Part shown: positions 1-8,758 of the stretch, one piece after another | Position numbering within the stretch: the stretch's first letter is position 1 | Layout: every line of letters begins with the position of its first letter | Source: an uncultured Bacteroidia bacterium | GTDB taxonomy: Bacteria > Bacteroidota > Bacteroidia > Bacteroidales > UBA932 | Direction: 5' to 3' | NCBI GenBank assembly: GCA_902780175.1 | Contig: CACZEU010000008.1 | Span: 1 to 36,212 of the forward strand | DNA length: 36,212 nt | Program-made: the position numbers and the translations under genes | The notes under the pieces: model-generated | What the model saw: only the letters and a program-made list of their open reading frames with translations | Told to the model about the DNA's origin: nothing | Database searches by the model: none

Positions 1-59
1 CTCCCACGCCTCTCGGCGCGGGCCCCTCCCCCTCACGCGGCCGGGGGCGGCCACGGTCT
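1..59. repeat. GC-rich repeat segment D, copy 1 (cut by window edge)
   Basis: These 59 bases are identical to 30979-31037, where the segment forms the GC-rich middle of a large composite palindrome. The identity begins at the first base of the window, so the copy probably continues to the left. The sequence is rich in G and C runs and contains a GGCC-GGGGGC-GGCC type inverted motif. Positions 60-166 hold no gene that I can support; 119-155 is strikingly AT-rich. Confidence 0.85.
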
Positions 60-166
60 TCCGGGAGCAAGTCCCACTTTCTGTCAGTCTTTGGACACCC
101 CGATCAGGGTATAGCAATCTAAAAAAAACTATAAAGAGTATATTAATATAATAACAGCCGCGGGTT

Positions 167-324
167 GCGAGGACGATGTGAGGGTGCTCACGTTGTCTTC
201 GCGGCACCAAAAAGCACGAAACGCCGGCAAAACCGTTCGCGAGGATGACGTGGGAGTGCTCACGTCGTCTTCGCGCCTCCAAAAAGCAAGAAACAACGCC
301 AAAACCAAACGCGAGGACGATGAG
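167..324. repeat. Palindromic tandem repeat family A, array 1 (72-bp period)
   Basis: GCGAGGA motifs start at 167, 239 and 311, an exact 72-bp period. The first two units contain a hairpin core of about 38 bp (167-202 and 238-275) whose arms, CGCGARGAYGAYGTG-like and CACGTYGTCTTCGCG, pair with a few G-U wobbles around a loop of about 8 bases. The third unit is truncated. The linker contains a CGAAACGCCGGCAAAAC-like segment also found in array 2 at 18115-18224. The array lies just upstream of the promoter of the first gene. Confidence 0.85.
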
Positions 325-362
325 TGAGTAACACGATATATCCCCGCAAACATTTTTATTAT

Positions 363-370
363 TATCTTTG
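363..370 (+). promoter_or_regulatory. Bacteroidota -7 promoter box for the 391-8503 gene cluster
   Basis: TATCTTTG matches the Bacteroidota -7 consensus TAnnTTTG and ends 20 bases before the ATG at 391. A clear -33 TTG element is not obvious. The following seven genes have gaps of at most 15 bases, so this could drive the whole cluster. Confidence 0.65.
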
Positions 371-390
371 CGTACTGAAACTGAGCCGAT

Positions 391-1938
391 ATGGGAAGAA
401 TATCCAAAAGCATCTGGCGGTCGCTGCTTGAGAAGTTCAAGGAGTCGGTGCTGTCGGTGCTTCCTGTCAGCCTTATCGTGCTTGCTCTGGCCCTCACGCC
501 ATGGGTCAGGCTTTCGTCGCACGAACTGACCGTTTTCATCATCGCAACCATACTTCTCATACTTGGCATCTCCCTGTTCAACCTGGGGGCGGACCTCGCC
601 ATGACGCCTATGGGGCAGTATATCGGCGAGGGTCTCACCAAGTCGCGCCGGATCGGCGTGCTGCTGGGGGTTAGCCTCCTGATGGGGGTCCTCATCACTG
701 TCGCGGAGCCTGACCTGTCGGTGCTTTCCGAGCAGGTGAGCGCCGTGATGAACGCCAAGCTGCTCATTTATACCGTCGGCGCCGGAGTGGGCCTCCTGCT
801 GCTGTTCGGCGTTTACAAGATCATCCTGCATCTGGAACTTCCGTCCATATTGATGTTCCTGTACATGATGATTTTCTGCGGCGTCGCGCTGCTGCTGCAG
901 GCCGGGCGCGGGTCGATGCTGGCACTGTCGTTCGATTCCGGAGGCGTCACCACCGGTCCCATCACCGTGCCGTTCATAATGGCCCTGGGTGTGGGTATCG
1001 CCATGACCATCGGCGGCAGGAACGCCAGCGAGAACAGCTTCGGACTCATCGCGCTCTGCTCCGTCGGGCCCATCCTGGCGGTGCTCGTACTGTCCATTAT
1101 GTCCAGCGGGAGCCTCGAATACAGCGTTCCCGATTATTCCATGGACGGCATCCTCGACGAAGGCCTGGGAATGGTGTTCCTGGACAAGATGATCGACGTC
1201 GGACAGTCGCTGCTGCTCATCCTTGGAGTGTTCTTCATCCTCCAGTTCGTCATGCTCAAGCTCCCCTGGAACAAACTGTTGCAGGTGCTGATCGGCGCGG
1301 CATACACGTTCATCGGGCTCGTGATATTCCTTGCTGCGGTGGAGATGGCGTACATGCCCATAGGATACAAGATCGGCGCGAGCCTCGGGGAGGCGCATCC
1401 GGTACTCATCGCCGTGTTTGCGTTCATCATCGGCAACGTCGTGGTGCTTGCCGAGCCCGCCGTACACGTCCTCAACAACCAGGTGGAGGAGGTCACCGGC
1501 GGCGAGGTTTCACGCAGGCAGATGATGATAGCCCTGTCGCTCGGCGTCGGCGTTTCCATCGGCCTGTCGGTGCTCAGGGTGTACTTCGGGTTCTCGGTGC
1601 TGTATTATCTGGTGCCCGGATACCTCGTTTCCCTGGCGCTGTCGTTCTTCGTTCCCAAGCTTTATACGGCTATCGCCTTCGACTCCGGCGGCGTCGCCAG
1701 CGGTCCCCTCACTTCCAGCTTCATCCTGCCCATGGTCATCGGCACATGTATGTCGATGCAGGGAGAATCGGCGGTGATGGACTTCGCGTTCGGCGTCGTG
1801 GCGATGGTTGCCATGACTCCCCTGATTACAATCCAGTCGCTCGGATTCAAGTCCGTGCTCAGCGTACGCCGCCGCAAGAAGGTGGCGATGCGCCGCATAC
1901 TCGAGGCCTCCGACGACCAAATCATATACTTCCAATGA
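391..1938 (+). CDS. DUF1538 family integral membrane protein
   Basis: This is a polytopic inner-membrane protein of 515 residues, almost entirely hydrophobic segments joined by short loops. It contains an internal duplication: FDSGGVTTGP near residue 181 and FDSGGVASGP near residue 430, each followed by a hydrophobic helix, which is the DUF1538 hallmark and suggests two inverted or parallel halves as in many transporters. Acidic residues sit at matching places in the two halves (AEPDLSVL and AEPAVHVL). The substrate is unknown. The gene overlaps the next one by 4 bases (ATGA), and two PII-like proteins follow. By analogy with AmtB-GlnK, a PII-gated transporter or channel is a reasonable inference, but the sequence does not prove it. 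The start at 391 sits 20 bases after a good -7 box. Confidence 0.85.
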   Translation: MGRISKSIWRSLLEKFKESVLSVLPVSLIVLALALTPWVRLSSHELTVFIIATILLILGISLFNLGADLAMTPMGQYIGEGLTKSRRIGVLLGVSLLMGVLITVAEPDLSVLSEQVSAVMNAKLLIYTVGAGVGLLLLFGVYKIILHLELPSILMFLYMMIFCGVALLLQAGRGSMLALSFDSGGVTTGPITVPFIMALGVGIAMTIGGRNASENSFGLIALCSVGPILAVLVLSIMSSGSLEYSVPDYSMDGILDEGLGMVFLDKMIDVGQSLLLILGVFFILQFVMLKLPWNKLLQVLIGAAYTFIGLVIFLAAVEMAYMPIGYKIGASLGEAHPVLIAVFAFIIGNVVVLAEPAVHVLNNQVEEVTGGEVSRRQMMIALSLGVGVSIGLSVLRVYFGFSVLYYLVPGYLVSLALSFFVPKLYTAIAFDSGGVASGPLTSSFILPMVIGTCMSMQGESAVMDFAFGVVAMVAMTPLITIQSLGFKSVLSVRRRKKVAMRRILEASDDQIIYFQ

Positions 1939-2300
1939 GCGAGACAAGAAACATAGCGCCGGTGAAGCTGGAGCTGTTCATCGCCGTGGTCAAGAACAAG
2001 AAGGCCGCGTACTACACCAGCATCGTGCAGTCGCATCAGGTCAATATGCAGTTCCACACGCCTGCGTCGGGAGTCAACCACCTCCTGCTCGATTCGCTCG
2101 GCCTCTCCGGAAAGCCCCGGACGCTCATAGTCGGCACGGTGCGGGCAGACGAGGCCCAGAGCCTCATCGACGACTTCTCGGAGACCATCGCCAAAGGCGG
2201 CGAATACAACGCTCTGGCCTTCACCGTATCGCTTACCAGCGTCATCGGTACGCTGGTGTACGGATTCCTAAGCAACGAAAAAACAACAGTGACCCAATGA
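1935..2300 (+). CDS. PII-like protein, DUF1538-associated (first of two)
   Basis: The protein has 121 residues. I take the start as the ATG at 1935, which overlaps the stop of the DUF1538 gene; the frame stays open further upstream but only inside that gene. The pattern of a beta strand (VKLELFIAVV), helix, strands and a second helix (DEAQSLIDDFSE) ending in alternating hydrophobic residues resembles the ferredoxin-like fold of PII proteins. No canonical T-loop tyrosine or PII signature is obvious, so it would be a divergent member. The ATGA overlaps on both sides point to translational coupling and fixed stoichiometry with the membrane protein and the second PII protein. The assignment rests on context plus fold pattern. 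Confidence 0.6.
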   Translation: MSETRNIAPVKLELFIAVVKNKKAAYYTSIVQSHQVNMQFHTPASGVNHLLLDSLGLSGKPRTLIVGTVRADEAQSLIDDFSETIAKGGEYNALAFTVSLTSVIGTLVYGFLSNEKTTVTQ

Positions 2301-2605
2301 AATACGAACTTATAATCTGCATCGTCAACGCAGGATTCTCCCAGAACGTAGCCGAAGCGGCCCGCAAGGCCGGAGCCCGCGGCGGCACGGTTGTGAAGGG
2401 CCGCGGCACCGCCAATCCCGAGGCCGAGGAGTTCTTCAACATCAGCATACAGCCCAACAAGGAACTGGTGCTGATTCTCGTTGCCGAGGACATCAAGGAC
2501 GACGTGATGCGCGCCATCTACAAGGACAGCGGCCTCCCCACCGACGGCCAGGGAATAGCGTTCTCCGTGCCCGTAACCCGTACGACTTTGGAAAAACTGG
2601 ACTGA
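2297..2605 (+). CDS. P-II family nitrogen regulator-like protein
   Basis: This 102-residue protein has the order of a PII trimer subunit: strand KYELIICIVN, a helix with NVAEAARKAGARGGTVVKGRG, strand ELVLILVAED, helix KDDVMRAIYKD, and a final strand GIAFSVPV. The AGARGGTVVKGRG segment matches the region leading into the PII T-loop, but the loop itself is short and lacks the usual uridylylated tyrosine, so regulation is probably by ligand binding rather than covalent modification. It overlaps the preceding gene by 4 bases. PII proteins sense ATP/ADP and 2-oxoglutarate or other small ligands and gate partner proteins; here the likely partner is the DUF1538 membrane protein. The partner and ligand are inferred. 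Confidence 0.8.
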   Translation: MKYELIICIVNAGFSQNVAEAARKAGARGGTVVKGRGTANPEAEEFFNISIQPNKELVLILVAEDIKDDVMRAIYKDSGLPTDGQGIAFSVPVTRTTLEKLD

Positions 2606-2606
2606 T

Positions 2607-4010
2607 ATGAAAAGAATATTCACCTTCCTGTCAGCCACGCTGCTTGTGGGCGCCATGATGCTTGCCGGCTGCGAAAAGCCCGCCACTCCCGACGATCCCG
2701 ATGAACCCGTTGAGGAACCGGCAGAAGTCGAAAACCCGTACGACGGAATGTCAAGGTTCAAGATTTCCATGACTGTGACGGAAGATTGGACCTTCATCGG
2801 CAAGCAGCCGTATTTCAAGTTCAACATCCAGAACCCCAACGAAAAGGCGCTGCCGACGGAAATCAAGGTCAAGATTTTCACCGACAAGGGCTCTTCCGTA
2901 ACCACATTGAGACTGAGCACCGATATTCCGGCGGGCAGCACCAAGGAGGTCCCGTTCCCGGTAGATTATAATCTGGAACCGGGATTCTACAAGGCCAACT
3001 GCACCGTGAAGAACGGCAACTCCAAGACCTTCTTCTTCGGTTACAACCCCACGGACATCGTTTCCGCACCGGACAGGCAGGAAGACTTCGACGCCTACTG
3101 GGACAACGCCAAGGCCCAGCTCGCGGCGGTCGATATGGCACCGGTGCTGACGGAAATCCCCTCCCGGAGCTCCTCCGCCCGCAAGGTTTACCTGGTGGAA
3201 ATGAATTCCGTCCCCGACACCCCGGGCGGCGAGCCGGCAGTCATCCGCGGCTACTACCTGGAGCCCCAGGACGGCAAGAAGCATCCCGTCATAGTACATT
3301 TCTACGGCTACGACACACTCCAGAATCCGGAAAAGATTTACTGCCCCTACGGTGGCTCTTCCGCCGAATTCGCCGAATTCTACCTGTCCACCCGCGGCCA
3401 GATCATCAACCACCGTCCCGCCTCCAAGCGTGAAGACGGCATCGACCGCGACTTCGAGAACACCTACGGCGACTGGTTCGCTTTCCAATTCGGCGACAAG
3501 GACGGATACTACTACCGCGGCGCTTATATGGACTGCGTGCAGGCCGTGCGCTTCATGGCGGACCAGCCTACAAGCGATATGTCCAATCTGTTCGGCGAGG
3601 GCAAGAGCCAGGGCGGCGCGTTCTCGTACGCCACCGCGGCACTCAGCGATTACACCTTCAAGGCAATCGCACCCTGCGTGGCCTTCATGGGAGATTTCCC
3701 CGACTATTTCAAGATTGTGTCCTGGCCCGGAAACGTCGCCAAAGCCAACAAGGGTTCAATGACCGACGAGCAGATGTACGCTTTCCTGTCGTACTTCGAC
3801 ACCAAGAACCTGGCCCCGCGCATCAAGTCTTCCGTAATCGCCTGCATAGGCCTTCAGGACGCCACCTGCCCTCCGCATACCAACATCGCCCCGTACAACA
3901 ACCTCACGGTGTCCGACAAGGAGATGCATTATTATCCCGAGATGGGACACGAAATCCCCTCCGACTGGGAAGACAAAATCATGAAATATTTCAAAGAAAG
4001 AATCAAATAA
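2607..4010 (+). CDS. Acetylxylan esterase-like lipoprotein (CE7/AXE1-type alpha/beta hydrolase)
   Basis: The 467-residue precursor starts with a lipoprotein signal peptide ending in LAGC (Cys22), followed by an acidic, proline-rich linker. Residues about 45-150 look like a beta-sandwich domain, and the C-terminal part is an alpha/beta hydrolase of the acetylxylan esterase/cephalosporin C deacetylase group. Visible catalytic residues are Ser334 in GKSQGG, Asp418 in GLQDATCPP and His448 in MGHEIP, in the expected order and spacing. The enzyme should remove acetyl groups from xylan or other sugar esters at the cell surface or in the periplasm. It begins one base after the PII-like gene, an unexpected neighbour for a polysaccharide enzyme. 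No SusC/SusD pair is nearby, so the substrate cannot be read from context. Confidence 0.82.
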   Translation: MKRIFTFLSATLLVGAMMLAGCEKPATPDDPDEPVEEPAEVENPYDGMSRFKISMTVTEDWTFIGKQPYFKFNIQNPNEKALPTEIKVKIFTDKGSSVTTLRLSTDIPAGSTKEVPFPVDYNLEPGFYKANCTVKNGNSKTFFFGYNPTDIVSAPDRQEDFDAYWDNAKAQLAAVDMAPVLTEIPSRSSSARKVYLVEMNSVPDTPGGEPAVIRGYYLEPQDGKKHPVIVHFYGYDTLQNPEKIYCPYGGSSAEFAEFYLSTRGQIINHRPASKREDGIDRDFENTYGDWFAFQFGDKDGYYYRGAYMDCVQAVRFMADQPTSDMSNLFGEGKSQGGAFSYATAALSDYTFKAIAPCVAFMGDFPDYFKIVSWPGNVAKANKGSMTDEQMYAFLSYFDTKNLAPRIKSSVIACIGLQDATCPPHTNIAPYNNLTVSDKEMHYYPEMGHEIPSDWEDKIMKYFKERIK

Positions 4011-4011
4011 T

Positions 4012-4353
4012 ATGGCTTGTTTTATCGTTCCCCTGGCGCAGGCGATCGGCACCAGCATTTACAGAAAGTCGATGCACAAACCCGCATCCAGCGCACTCGG
4101 ACGCAACATTCCGGCTCTTGAAAAGATGCTTTGGGGCGGCAGCGTTATGCTCATCGTAGACCACATCATCAACGGCGAACTTACCTGGCGCTTCCCGTTC
4201 TTCACGGCCCTGGGCGTCGAAGGCGGAGCCGCCACCATGCTCCGCGAAATGCTTACCGTGGGCGTTCCCATGTCGGTGGTGCTGACCTTGGTCTGGGTGG
4301 TCTATGCCCTCATCAGGGAAAAGCGTCCGGCATCAGTTTCGAAATCTGTTTAA
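4012..4353 (+). CDS. Small conserved-type membrane protein of unknown function
   Basis: A 113-residue protein beginning one base after the esterase gene. It has a hydrophobic N-terminus (MACFIVPLAQAIGT), a central hydrophobic segment near residues 40-55 (LWGGSVMLIVDHIING) and a strong C-terminal transmembrane helix near residues 80-103, then a basic tail. I do not recognise a named family. It resembles small uncharacterised proteins starting MACF-P that I recall from gut Firmicutes and Bacteroidota, but I cannot verify this. Its position inside the compact plus-strand cluster supports it being real. Confidence 0.65.
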   Translation: MACFIVPLAQAIGTSIYRKSMHKPASSALGRNIPALEKMLWGGSVMLIVDHIINGELTWRFPFFTALGVEGGAATMLREMLTVGVPMSVVLTLVWVVYALIREKRPASVSKSV

Positions 4354-4365
4354 ATTATTTTTTAT

Positions 4366-4779
4366 ATGAAAAAGTTAGTTCTATTTGTTTGCGCAGCAGC
4401 ACTGTTAGCATCCTGCGCCGTTCAGCAGCAGAACACCAAGGTCCGTCTTACCGAAGTCCAGACTGCCATCGTAGCCCCCGTCGTGGCCGACCTGGAAATC
4501 AGCCAGGAAAAAATCACCTACACTTACAATCCCACTGCAGTGGAGGTGCGCAAGACCGACCTCAACACCATGATCAACAATGCCATTGCATGGGCGCTTG
4601 AGGAGAACGGCAACGCCGACGTCCTTGTCAACGCCAACTGCCGCACCATCTACCGCGGAATGAGGCTCAAGAGCATCATCGTCACCGGCTACCCCGCCAT
4701 TGCGAAGACATTCACAAAGCCCACCCAGCCTTACGATTATTATTTCTACCATACAACGCCTTATATTCCTGTAAAGTAG
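4366..4779 (+). CDS. Small putative lipoprotein
   Basis: A 137-residue protein with a clear lipoprotein signal peptide (MKKLVLFVC... LLASC, Cys17). The mature part has about 120 residues with alternating strands and one helix ([18 protein letters not shown]), then a segment resembling the [14 protein letters not shown]-type beta core of small periplasmic lipoproteins, and an aromatic C-terminus rich in Tyr and Phe. I do not recognise the family. It ends one base before aspS, suggesting co-transcription. The AT-rich 12 bases before the ATG are typical of Bacteroidota start sites without a strong ribosome binding site. Confidence 0.7.
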   Translation: MKKLVLFVCAAALLASCAVQQQNTKVRLTEVQTAIVAPVVADLEISQEKITYTYNPTAVEVRKTDLNTMINNAIAWALEENGNADVLVNANCRTIYRGMRLKSIIVTGYPAIAKTFTKPTQPYDYYFYHTTPYIPVK

Positions 4780-4780
4780 G

Positions 4781-6547
4781 ATGTACAGAACCCATAATTG
4801 CGGAGAGCTCCGCATTGCCGACAAAGGCAAGAAAGTGACCCTGGCGGGATGGGTGCAGAAATCCCGCAAACTCGGAGGAATGACATTCATCGACCTGCGC
4901 GACCGTTACGGCATCACGCAGCTGGTCGTGGAGGCGGACGCCGCGCCGGAGCTGGTGGAGACCGCCGGCTCGCTCGGCCGCGAGTTCGTCATACAGGCTA
5001 CCGGCGAGGTCCTGGAGCGCCAGAGCAAGAACTCCAAGATGCCCACCGGCGACATTGAGATAAAGGTTTCCGGCATAACAGTGCTGAACCGCAGCGCCGT
5101 CCCCCCGTTCACCATAGAGGAGAATTCCGACGGCGGCGAGGACCTTCGCGCCAAGTACCGTTACCTCGACCTGCGCCGTCCGCCCCTTCAGCGGGCGCTG
5201 GCACTGAGGCACCGCCTCGCGCAGGAAATCCGCACCTATCTGGACGGCGAGGGCTTCATGGAGATCGAGACGCCGTACCTCATCAAGTCCACTCCCGAGG
5301 GCGCACGCGACTTCGTCGTGCCTTCCCGTATGAATCCGGGCACCTTCTACGCCCTGCCGCAGAGCCCCCAGACCTTCAAGCAGCTGCTGATGGTGGCCGG
5401 TTACGACCGCTACTTCCAGATTGTCCGCTGCTTCCGCGACGAGGACCTTCGCGCCGACCGTCAGCCCGAATTCACCCAGATCGACTGCGAGATGAGCTTC
5501 GTGGAGCAGGAGGACGTGCTGAACACCTTCGAGGGCATGATGCGCCAGATGTTCAGGAACGCCCTCGGCGTCGACATCCCCAATCCGCTCCCCCGCATGA
5601 GCTGGTACGACGCCATGGACAAATACGGCTCCGACAAGCCCGACATCCGCTTCGGAATGGAGATCCACGAGGTCACGCCCCTGGTGCAGGGATGCGGCTT
5701 CAGCGTGTTCGACAGCGCCGCCTACGTGGGCGCGATCGCCGTCCCGGGCGCTGCAGAATACACCCGCAAGCAGCTGGACGAACTCACCGAATGGGTCAAG
5801 CGCCCGCAGGTGGGTGCCGCCGGCCTGGTGTACGTCAAGCTGAATGCGGACGGTTCGGTCAAATCTTCCGTCGATAAGTTCTATACTCCGGAACAGCTTC
5901 TGGCTGTCGCCAAGGCCTGCGGCGCTTCCACCGGTGACTTGCTGCTCGTCATGTGCGGCGAGAAACGCAAGACGCAGACGCGCCTCGGCGTCCTCCGTAT
6001 CGAGATGGGCAACCGCCTGGGCCTGAGGGACCCTCACGTCTTCGCACCCCTGTGGATCGTGGACTTCCCCCTGCTCGAGTGGAGCGAGGAGGACGGCCGC
6101 TTCTATGCGATGCACCATCCCTTCACCGCCCCCAAGCCGGAGCACGAGAAGTGGTTCTATTCCGATAAGAAAGAGGACCTGGAGCGCGTGTGCGCCAATG
6201 CCTACGACTTCGTGCTCAACGGCACCGAACTCGGCGGCGGCTCCATCCGTATCCACAATGCAGACATGCAGAAGAGGATGTTCGAGGTGCTCGGCATCGG
6301 TCCCGAGGAGGCTGAATACAAGTTCGGCTTCATCATCAACGCCTTCAAGTTCGGCGCCCCGCCCCACGGTGGTCTCGCCTTCGGCTTCGACCGCGTGTGC
6401 GCCCTCTTCGGCGGGCAGGAGACCATCCGCGACTACATCGCCTTCCCCAAGAACAATCAGGGCCGTGACGTCATGATCGACTCCCCTTCGGTCATCGACC
6501 AGTCCCAGATGGAAGAACTCTTCCTGGAATCCACCTTCAAGGGTTAG
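4781..6547 (+). CDS. aspS: Aspartate-tRNA ligase
   Basis: This 588-residue protein is a full-length bacterial-type class IIb aminoacyl-tRNA synthetase that charges tRNA-Asp in the cytoplasm. It has an N-terminal OB-fold anticodon-binding domain (residues about 1-105), the catalytic core with motif 2 ([18 protein letters not shown], about residue 218 onward), the bacterial GAD insertion domain (about 290-420), and motif 3 ([15 protein letters not shown], about residues 530-545). The length matches the bacterial family (580-600). It follows the lipoprotein gene after one base and is followed after 15 bases by the S51/ATP-grasp fusion, so a housekeeping gene is embedded in an otherwise accessory-looking cluster. 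Whether it also charges tRNA-Asn depends on whether asnS or gatCAB exists elsewhere. Confidence 0.97.
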   Translation: MYRTHNCGELRIADKGKKVTLAGWVQKSRKLGGMTFIDLRDRYGITQLVVEADAAPELVETAGSLGREFVIQATGEVLERQSKNSKMPTGDIEIKVSGITVLNRSAVPPFTIEENSDGGEDLRAKYRYLDLRRPPLQRALALRHRLAQEIRTYLDGEGFMEIETPYLIKSTPEGARDFVVPSRMNPGTFYALPQSPQTFKQLLMVAGYDRYFQIVRCFRDEDLRADRQPEFTQIDCEMSFVEQEDVLNTFEGMMRQMFRNALGVDIPNPLPRMSWYDAMDKYGSDKPDIRFGMEIHEVTPLVQGCGFSVFDSAAYVGAIAVPGAAEYTRKQLDELTEWVKRPQVGAAGLVYVKLNADGSVKSSVDKFYTPEQLLAVAKACGASTGDLLLVMCGEKRKTQTRLGVLRIEMGNRLGLRDPHVFAPLWIVDFPLLEWSEEDGRFYAMHHPFTAPKPEHEKWFYSDKKEDLERVCANAYDFVLNGTELGGGSIRIHNADMQKRMFEVLGIGPEEAEYKFGFIINAFKFGAPPHGGLAFGFDRVCALFGGQETIRDYIAFPKNNQGRDVMIDSPSVIDQSQMEELFLESTFKG

Positions 6548-6562
6548 AGGCTTCGGGCCTGT

Positions 6563-8503
6563 ATGACGCTCATCCTTACAGGTAGCCCCACCAGGTACGG
6601 TGAGGACAGGTTTACGTCCGACAATGGCTTTCTGGCCACCGTCAGGGCGGAGCTGCCTGCAAGGCCGCGCATACTGATGATAAGCGCCGCCCCGGACGAC
6701 AAGGGTTTTACAGACAGCGTCCTCGAAGGCATGACGCTCTGCGTGCGCAATTCGGGCATCGAGCCTGCGAAGGTCACGATGCTCGACAGGCGCAACTGCA
6801 AGCGCGCCGCCTCGCTGATTCGGGGCGCCGACTGGGTGGTCCTATGCGGCGGGCACGTTCCCACGCAGAACAAGTTCCTACACGAAATCGGGCTCAAGGG
6901 GCTCCTGGAGGGCTTTGACGGCCTCGTGATGGGATGCAGCGCCGGCAGCATGAATTGCGCCGACATCGTCTATTCCCATCCGGAGATGCCAGGAGAGGCG
7001 GCGGACCCGTCGTACCGGCGCTGGCTCCGCGGTCTCGGGCTTACGGACATACGGATAATCCCGCATTACCATCAGGTACGGGACTTTGTAATCGACGGCC
7101 GGCGTCTCTTCGAGGACGTCATCTTTCCCGACAGCGCCGGCCATTCTTTCTATACCTTCCCGGACGGAGGGTATATCGTCGTCAAGGACGGCAGGAAGAC
7201 GCTCCACGGCACGGCATGGGAAATCGCCGGCGGCCGGATGCGTCAGATATGCAGTGAAAATCAAGTGTATACCTTTATGAACGCCATTTTCATATCACCC
7301 CACTTCCCGCAGACCTACAGTCATTTCTGCGCGGCGCTCAAGCGCAACGGGGTCAACGTGCTCGGCATTGCCGACACCCCTTTCGGAGAGCTCAACGACG
7401 AGCTCCGGTGGGCCCTTTCCGACTACTATCAGGTACGCAACCTGGAGGATTACGACGAGGTTTACCGGGCCGTCGCCTGGTTCGCACACCGTTACGGACA
7501 CATCGACTGGATTGAATCCAACAACGAATACTGGCTGGAGCAGGACGCCCGCCTGAGGACCGATTTCAACGTCACCACCGGCATCCATACGGACCGCATC
7601 GACGGCATCAAGGAGAAGTCGGAGATGAAGAAATACTACGCCATCGGAGGAGTCCCCACCGCCCGCCAGATCAAGGCCGCAGAGGGCCCCAAGGCCGTTT
7701 TGGCATTTGCGCACAAGACGGGGTATCCGGTAATCGCCAAGCCCGACAACGGCGTGGGCGCAAGCGGGACCTTCAAGCTGGAGTCCGACGAAGACCTGGC
7801 CGACTGGTTCTCGGACCACGCATCCAACTACGGCGCCTTCGTGGTGGAGGAATTCATCACCGGCCTGCTGACGTCGTACGACGCCATCTACAATTCAGCC
7901 GGGGAACCCATTTTCGAATCGATGGGAGTGTACCCGACGCCTATCATGGACATCGTCCACGGCAACCTGGAGTCGTGCTACTGGGTGGAGAAGGACGTGC
8001 CCGCCGCACTGTCGCGCGTAGGCCGACGGACCGTAAAGGCATTCGGCATCAAGAGCCGCTTCGTGCACCTGGAATTCTTCAAGCTCGACCGCGACCGCGA
8101 GGGCCTCGGCAAGAAGGGGGATTTCGTGGGACTCGAAGTCAATATGCGCCCTGCAGGAGGCTACACGCCGGATATGATGAACTTCGCGCACAGCACCGAC
8201 GTCTTCCAGATCTGGGCCGACATGGTAGCCTTCGACGAAAGGCGCAAGGGAGCCGGCGAGCAGTACTTCTGCGCCTACGCAAGCCGGCGCGACTGCTATA
8301 ATTACGTGCATTCGCACGAAGAGATCTTCGCCCGCTACGGCGCGGGGCTGTTCTCAGAGACGGACAAGGCGCTGGGGCTCTGCATGGTCCAGAGAATGCC
8401 GGACGCCCTCTCCGACGCCCTCGGCAACCAGGTCTTCATGGCAAGGTTTGCCAACCGCAAGGACCTGCAGCCGTTCTTCGAGTTTATTTGCGAGAGGGGG
8501 TAG
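6563..8503 (+). CDS. Fusion of S51-family peptidase (peptidase E/cyanophycinase-like) and ATP-grasp ligase
   Basis: The 646-residue protein has two complete domains. Residues 1-230 resemble Type 1 glutamine-amidotransferase-fold S51 peptidases: an N-terminal LILTGS strand, LCGGHVP, and the nucleophile elbow GCSAGS with Ser126, with a later PHYHQVRD segment (His168/His170) as candidate catalytic histidine. At residue 239 a new Met begins MNAIFISPHFPQ, the usual N-terminus of free-standing ATP-grasp proteins. The second domain has the ATP-binding AKPDNGVGASG stretch (about 390-400), an EEFITG strand and the metal-binding LEVNMRPAGGY segment (about 523 onward). The frame is continuous with no stop near the junction. 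Known S51 members cleave Asp-containing dipeptides or cyanophycin, and ATP-grasp ligases join carboxylates to amines, so it may make and break a peptide-like bond. The actual substrate is unknown. Confidence 0.85.
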   Translation: MTLILTGSPTRYGEDRFTSDNGFLATVRAELPARPRILMISAAPDDKGFTDSVLEGMTLCVRNSGIEPAKVTMLDRRNCKRAASLIRGADWVVLCGGHVPTQNKFLHEIGLKGLLEGFDGLVMGCSAGSMNCADIVYSHPEMPGEAADPSYRRWLRGLGLTDIRIIPHYHQVRDFVIDGRRLFEDVIFPDSAGHSFYTFPDGGYIVVKDGRKTLHGTAWEIAGGRMRQICSENQVYTFMNAIFISPHFPQTYSHFCAALKRNGVNVLGIADTPFGELNDELRWALSDYYQVRNLEDYDEVYRAVAWFAHRYGHIDWIESNNEYWLEQDARLRTDFNVTTGIHTDRIDGIKEKSEMKKYYAIGGVPTARQIKAAEGPKAVLAFAHKTGYPVIAKPDNGVGASGTFKLESDEDLADWFSDHASNYGAFVVEEFITGLLTSYDAIYNSAGEPIFESMGVYPTPIMDIVHGNLESCYWVEKDVPAALSRVGRRTVKAFGIKSRFVHLEFFKLDRDREGLGKKGDFVGLEVNMRPAGGYTPDMMNFAHSTDVFQIWADMVAFDERRKGAGEQYFCAYASRRDCYNYVHSHEEIFARYGAGLFSETDKALGLCMVQRMPDALSDALGNQVFMARFANRKDLQPFFEFICERG

Positions 8504-8531
8504 AGGGGGTTGCTGGGGGGACTGACCTTTC

Positions 8532-8710
8532 GGGATCATTTTCGGGATTTTTAATCCAGTTTGGAACCTCCGATACCCGTTTGGGATCATTTTCGGGATT
8601 TTTGATCCAGTTTGGAGCCTCCGATACCCTTTTGGGATTGTTTTCGGGATTTTTGATCCCGTGGGGGCGTCCGACTGCCCGTTCTGGATCGTTTTCGGGA
8701 TTTTTGATCC
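8532..8710. repeat. Tandem hairpin repeat family B, array 1 (51-bp period, four units)
   Basis: A 26-base core of the form GGATC-N(3)-TTCGGGATTTTT-GATCC starts at 8532, 8583, 8634 and 8685, an exact 51-bp spacing. GGATC and GATCC can pair as a short stem. The 25-base linkers are also similar between units (CCTCCGATACCC-like), so this is a tandem repeat and not a CRISPR array. It begins 28 bases after the stop of the fusion gene and lies downstream of the TSCPD gene. Because 51 is a multiple of three, a spurious open frame runs through it. Confidence 0.9.
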
Positions 8711-8758
8711 AGCCGGGGGGTCACAGTCCGTCCGCGACAATGTAGGGCAAATAGGCTT

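Noticed and set aside
129-767. 212-codon minus-strand open frame at the left edge
   Set aside because: It crosses the family A repeats and the antisense strand of the DUF1538 gene; no domain.
4712-6367. 551-codon minus-strand open frame across aspS
   Set aside because: Antisense shadow of aspS with biased low-complexity composition and no domain.
8532-8710. Regularly spaced 26-base repeats that look like a CRISPR array
   Set aside because: The 25-base spacers are similar to each other, there are no cas genes in the window, and the repeat recurs with the same linkers elsewhere. It is a tandem repeat.
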